This document shows, in pieces, positions 14,623 to 16,549 of a stretch of DNA of 16,549 nucleotides. Made by a program: the position numbers and the translations under genes. The stretch's first letter is position 1, and each line of letters begins with the position of its first letter. The stretch covers positions 13,817 through 30,365 of the forward strand of contig JAEMTX010000002.1 of NCBI GenBank assembly GCA_016462055.1, given 5' to 3'. The notes beneath the pieces are model-generated. The model did not search any database and was not told where the DNA came from. It saw only the letters and a list, made by a program, of their open reading frames with translations. The DNA comes from Acidimicrobiia bacterium (GTDB taxonomy: Bacteria; Actinomycetota; Acidimicrobiia; Acidimicrobiales; Acidimicrobilacustridaceae).

Positions 14623-15510
14623 ATGTCCACCTCTGAACCCATTGGACTTCCTGACGCACCAGAACTTGGCGCCCAAGCACTCCCCGCCGGAACCTACGAC
14701 GGGAAAGTTGTTTTCATTACAGGAGGCGGAACTGGTCTCGGGCGCGCCACCGCCACCGAATTCGCGCGACTTGGCGCAAGCATCGTTGTCGCCAGTCGAA
14801 AGCCCGAACATCTTGAGCAGGCCGATGAAGCAATGGCTGCTCTCGGCGCACCTGCACTCACCGTGCAGTGCGACATTCGCGAGCCTGATTCGATCGCGGC
14901 TGCATTCGATGCGGCGGTTTCAAGGTTTGGCCTTCCCGACATTCTCATCAACAACGCTGCGGCCAACTTCCCCGTTCCCGCCGAAGACATGTCGGCAAAC
15001 GCGTGGCGCACTGTCGTAGACATCACACTTAACGGCACGTACTTCTGCGCTCGGGAATTCGCCCGTCGTCACATCGATGCCAATACGCCGGGTTCCATCA
15101 TCAATATCGGTGCCACCTATGCATGGACAGGCGGCCCCGGGTTCGCCCATTCCGCCGCCGCCAAGGCCGGCGTCACGAACATGGTCGAAACGCTTGCGGT
15201 TGAGTGGGGCCCATACGGCATCCAGGTCAACGGTCTGGTTCCCGGGCTCATGCCGCACGAGGACATGACCGATGACATCAAGGGCAACCTCGCACGAACC
15301 AATGACAAAGACGCTTGTCAGCCCGCATTACGCGTTGGTCGACCACGCGAACTCGGATGGGCCGCAACATTCCTCGCGTCGCCCTATGCCCGGTTCATCA
15401 GTGGCCACACGCTTGTGGTCGATGGCGCGAACTGGCAGCGACGTTCGCTTACCCAACCCGAGGTCGTCACCGTTCGCGACCAAATGGGCAAGGGACCATT
15501 CGAGCTGTGA
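14623..15510 (+). CDS. 2,4-dienoyl-CoA reductase-like SDR
   Basis: 295 residues. It resembles mitochondrial 2,4-dienoyl-CoA reductase (DECR1) more than classical SDRs: FITGGGTGLGRA (31-42), VASRK (56-60), VQCDIREPDS (81-90), INNAAANFPVPAEDMSANAW (109-128), DITLNGTYF (133-141), YAWTGGPGFAHSAAAKAG (166-183) and EWGPYGIQVNGLVPG. Expected active residues are Asn137, Tyr166 and Lys181, with Tyr in the DECR-type position 15 residues before Lys. The likely reaction is NADPH-dependent reduction of a dienoyl-CoA in degrading unsaturated acyl chains. About 22 residues precede the fold. The ATG is one base after the previous stop (TGACATG) with GGGAG upstream; the TGA overlaps the next GTG. Confidence 0.87.
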   Translation: MSTSEPIGLPDAPELGAQALPAGTYDGKVVFITGGGTGLGRATATEFARLGASIVVASRKPEHLEQADEAMAALGAPALTVQCDIREPDSIAAAFDAAVSRFGLPDILINNAAANFPVPAEDMSANAWRTVVDITLNGTYFCAREFARRHIDANTPGSIINIGATYAWTGGPGFAHSAAAKAGVTNMVETLAVEWGPYGIQVNGLVPGLMPHEDMTDDIKGNLARTNDKDACQPALRVGRPRELGWAATFLASPYARFISGHTLVVDGANWQRRSLTQPEVVTVRDQMGKGPFEL

Positions 15511-16475
15511 AGTTTTCACTCTCTCTTCCGCTCCTGAAAGATTTCTCTTCGCCTGATCCGTTTCGCGAAACCTTTGATCTCGCTCGCATTGCCGAGGAAT
15601 CTGGTTTCGACACCGTCACGATCGGCCATCACCACTTCATGCCTGGCAACTTGAGCGATCCGCTCACGTTCTTGGCAGCAGTTGCTGCCCGAACCTCAAC
15701 CGTGCGTGTCGGCACTGGAATCTTTCAACTACCAATCCACAACCCAGTGCGCGTTGCTGAACAGGTCGCCACCATCGACCAGATCTCAGGCGGTCGTGTC
15801 ACCCTCGGCGTCGGCATGGGCTGGTGGCCACTCGAATACGACGTGCACGACTCAAACTTCAAAGAACGCGGCGCACGGATGGAAGAAGCGCTCACGATCC
15901 TGCGATTGGTCTGGCAGAACGAGAACACCTCGTTCGAAGGTCGTTTTCACTCTTTCCCCGAACTCACTGTGCATCCACGGCCTCTTCAATCCCCCAGTCC
16001 TCCGCTGTGGGTTGCGGGCGTGGCCCCGGCCGCGGTCGATCGAGCTGCGCGTTTGGGTGATGAATGGATCTGTGGTCCGGTGCAATCTCTCGCAGCCGCT
16101 CTCCGGTGTCTCGACATCTACCGGCCAGCTTGCGCCGCACTAAACAAACCTGCCGACTGGATACTCCGGCGCTACGCGTGGGTCGGAGAAAGCGACGAGC
16201 AAGTTCGCACCGAAGTTCTGCCGGTGTACGTCGACGGACTGATGATCCACTGGCGCGAATCTGCCGAGGAAAAAGAAGAGAAGGAACTCTTCGCTCGCAT
16301 CGATGCCGGGGAAAACATCACCGCCGAAGACATCGCCGCCGACCGTTTGCTTTGGGGCGACCCCGAACGCGTGATCGGACAAATCCGAGGCTACGAAGCA
16401 ACCACACAGTGCGACCACGTGCACACGGCATTCGGTGCCGGTCTGCCCGCCGACACCGGCCAGGCCTCGTTGTGA
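15507..16475 (+). CDS. Luciferase-like monooxygenase (F420/FMN type), C-terminus cut by in-frame TGA
   Basis: 322 residues to the TGA at 16473-16475. TIM-barrel LLM family: IGHHHF (39-44), AARTSTVRVGTGIFQLPIHN (60-79), LDQISGGR-type TIDQISGGRVTLGVGMGW (89-106), ERGARMEEALTILR (120-133) and PPLWVAG (165-171). These enzymes use F420 or FMN for oxidation or reduction of diverse substrates; actinobacterial members beside beta-oxidation genes are usually F420-type, an inference here. The GTG at 15507 overlaps the previous TGA (GTGA). After the TGA the same frame continues NFEDIAAMMRLFW-REVIPAFS to a stop at 16539-16541, and REVxPAF is the usual LLM ending. The gene is either truncated, mutated or miscalled at that codon. 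Confidence 0.85.
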   Translation: MKFSLSLPLLKDFSSPDPFRETFDLARIAEESGFDTVTIGHHHFMPGNLSDPLTFLAAVAARTSTVRVGTGIFQLPIHNPVRVAEQVATIDQISGGRVTLGVGMGWWPLEYDVHDSNFKERGARMEEALTILRLVWQNENTSFEGRFHSFPELTVHPRPLQSPSPPLWVAGVAPAAVDRAARLGDEWICGPVQSLAAALRCLDIYRPACAALNKPADWILRRYAWVGESDEQVRTEVLPVYVDGLMIHWRESAEEKEEKELFARIDAGENITAEDIAADRLLWGDPERVIGQIRGYEATTQCDHVHTAFGAGLPADTGQASL

Positions 16476-16541
16476 AACTTCGAGGACATCGCCGCGATGA
16501 TGCGGCTGTTCTGGCGTGAGGTTATTCCTGCGTTCTCTTGA
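16476..16541 (+). pseudogene. In-frame C-terminal remnant of the luciferase-like monooxygenase
   Basis: 21 sense codons and a TGA, in the same frame as the upstream gene and directly after its internal TGA. The segment contains NFEDIAAMMRLF and REVIPAF, the family's normal last helix. It has no start codon or ribosome site of its own suited to independent translation. Confidence 0.7.
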
Positions 16542-16543
16542 AG

Positions 16544-16549
16544 ATGACG
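16544..16549 (+). CDS. Possible start of a next gene (ATG ACG, cut by window end)
   Basis: ATG lies two bases after the second TGA (16539-16541), the same tight spacing as in the rest of this series. Only two codons are visible, so it is a suggestion from spacing only. Confidence 0.3.

Noticed and set aside
15315..15506. N-terminal extension of the luciferase-like monooxygenase
   Set aside because: It overlaps the DECR-like SDR in another frame; the family N-terminus begins at the GTG overlapping the SDR stop.
16473..16475. Selenocysteine at the internal TGA
   Set aside because: No selenocysteine is known in this family at this place, the codon is in a C-terminal helix far from the active site, and no insertion element can be argued for by eye.
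1..16549. CRISPR arrays, insertion sequences, phage or plasmid genes, defence systems
   Set aside because: Reading through the window I found no tandem spaced repeats, transposase, integrase, restriction, toxin-antitoxin or similar genes.

Overview
The window is moderately G+C-rich and densely packed, and looks like the chromosome of an actinobacterium. Evidence: a 33-residue basic protein of the bS22 (AURKAIP1/COX24) type known from mycobacterial ribosomes; an Rpf-like transglycosylase in the order metG-tatD-rpf-rsmA-ispE; a linked glmU-prs-rplY-pth block; an Rv2690c/Rv2694c-like permease and OB-fold pair; and a luciferase-like (F420-type) monooxygenase. From memory, Mycobacterium tuberculosis has the same two housekeeping blocks close together (Rv1007c-Rv1011 and Rv1014c-Rv1018c). 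The beta-oxidation-like accessory genes would fit an Acidimicrobiia-type lineage, but that placement is inference.

Layout. 1-2227 (+): an APC-type permease, cut by the window start, and a small OB-fold protein. 2275-5913 (-): glmU, prs, rplY, pth, transcribed in that order. 5961-6032 (+): tRNA-Gln(TTG). 6128-6229 (+): the bS22-like gene, followed by two hairpins. 6370-11071 (-): metG, tatD, an Rpf-like gene, rsmA, ispE, with short gaps except about 89 bases before the rpf-like gene. 11130-13727 (-): an MBL hydrolase, an SDR and an APH-type phosphotransferase, tightly spaced and running toward metG. 13842-16475 (+): a divergent set of an enoyl-CoA hydratase/isomerase-family protein, a 2,4-dienoyl-CoA reductase-like SDR and a luciferase-like monooxygenase. 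A possible start of another gene lies at 16544.

The central genes supply basic functions: PRPP (prs), UDP-sugar precursors (glmU), isoprenoid precursors (ispE), peptidyl-tRNA recycling (pth), 16S rRNA dimethylation (rsmA), methionyl-tRNA (metG), ribosomal proteins (rplY, bS22) and wall remodelling (rpf-like). The right-hand third looks like CoA-thioester or lipid/xenobiotic metabolism arranged around a 114-bp divergent promoter region.

I see no CRISPR array, insertion sequence, phage, toxin-antitoxin or defence system, and no clearly new system. The best leads are: (1) a GlmU that stops before its acetyltransferase active site yet overlaps prs by ATGA, so the truncation looks native; (2) a monooxygenase gene interrupted by an in-frame TGA 21 codons before what looks like its ancestral end; (3) an enoyl-CoA hydratase-family protein lacking one of the two catalytic glutamates, beside a dienoyl-CoA reductase-like SDR; and (4) an IspE with a substituted active-site Asn position and a short C-terminus.
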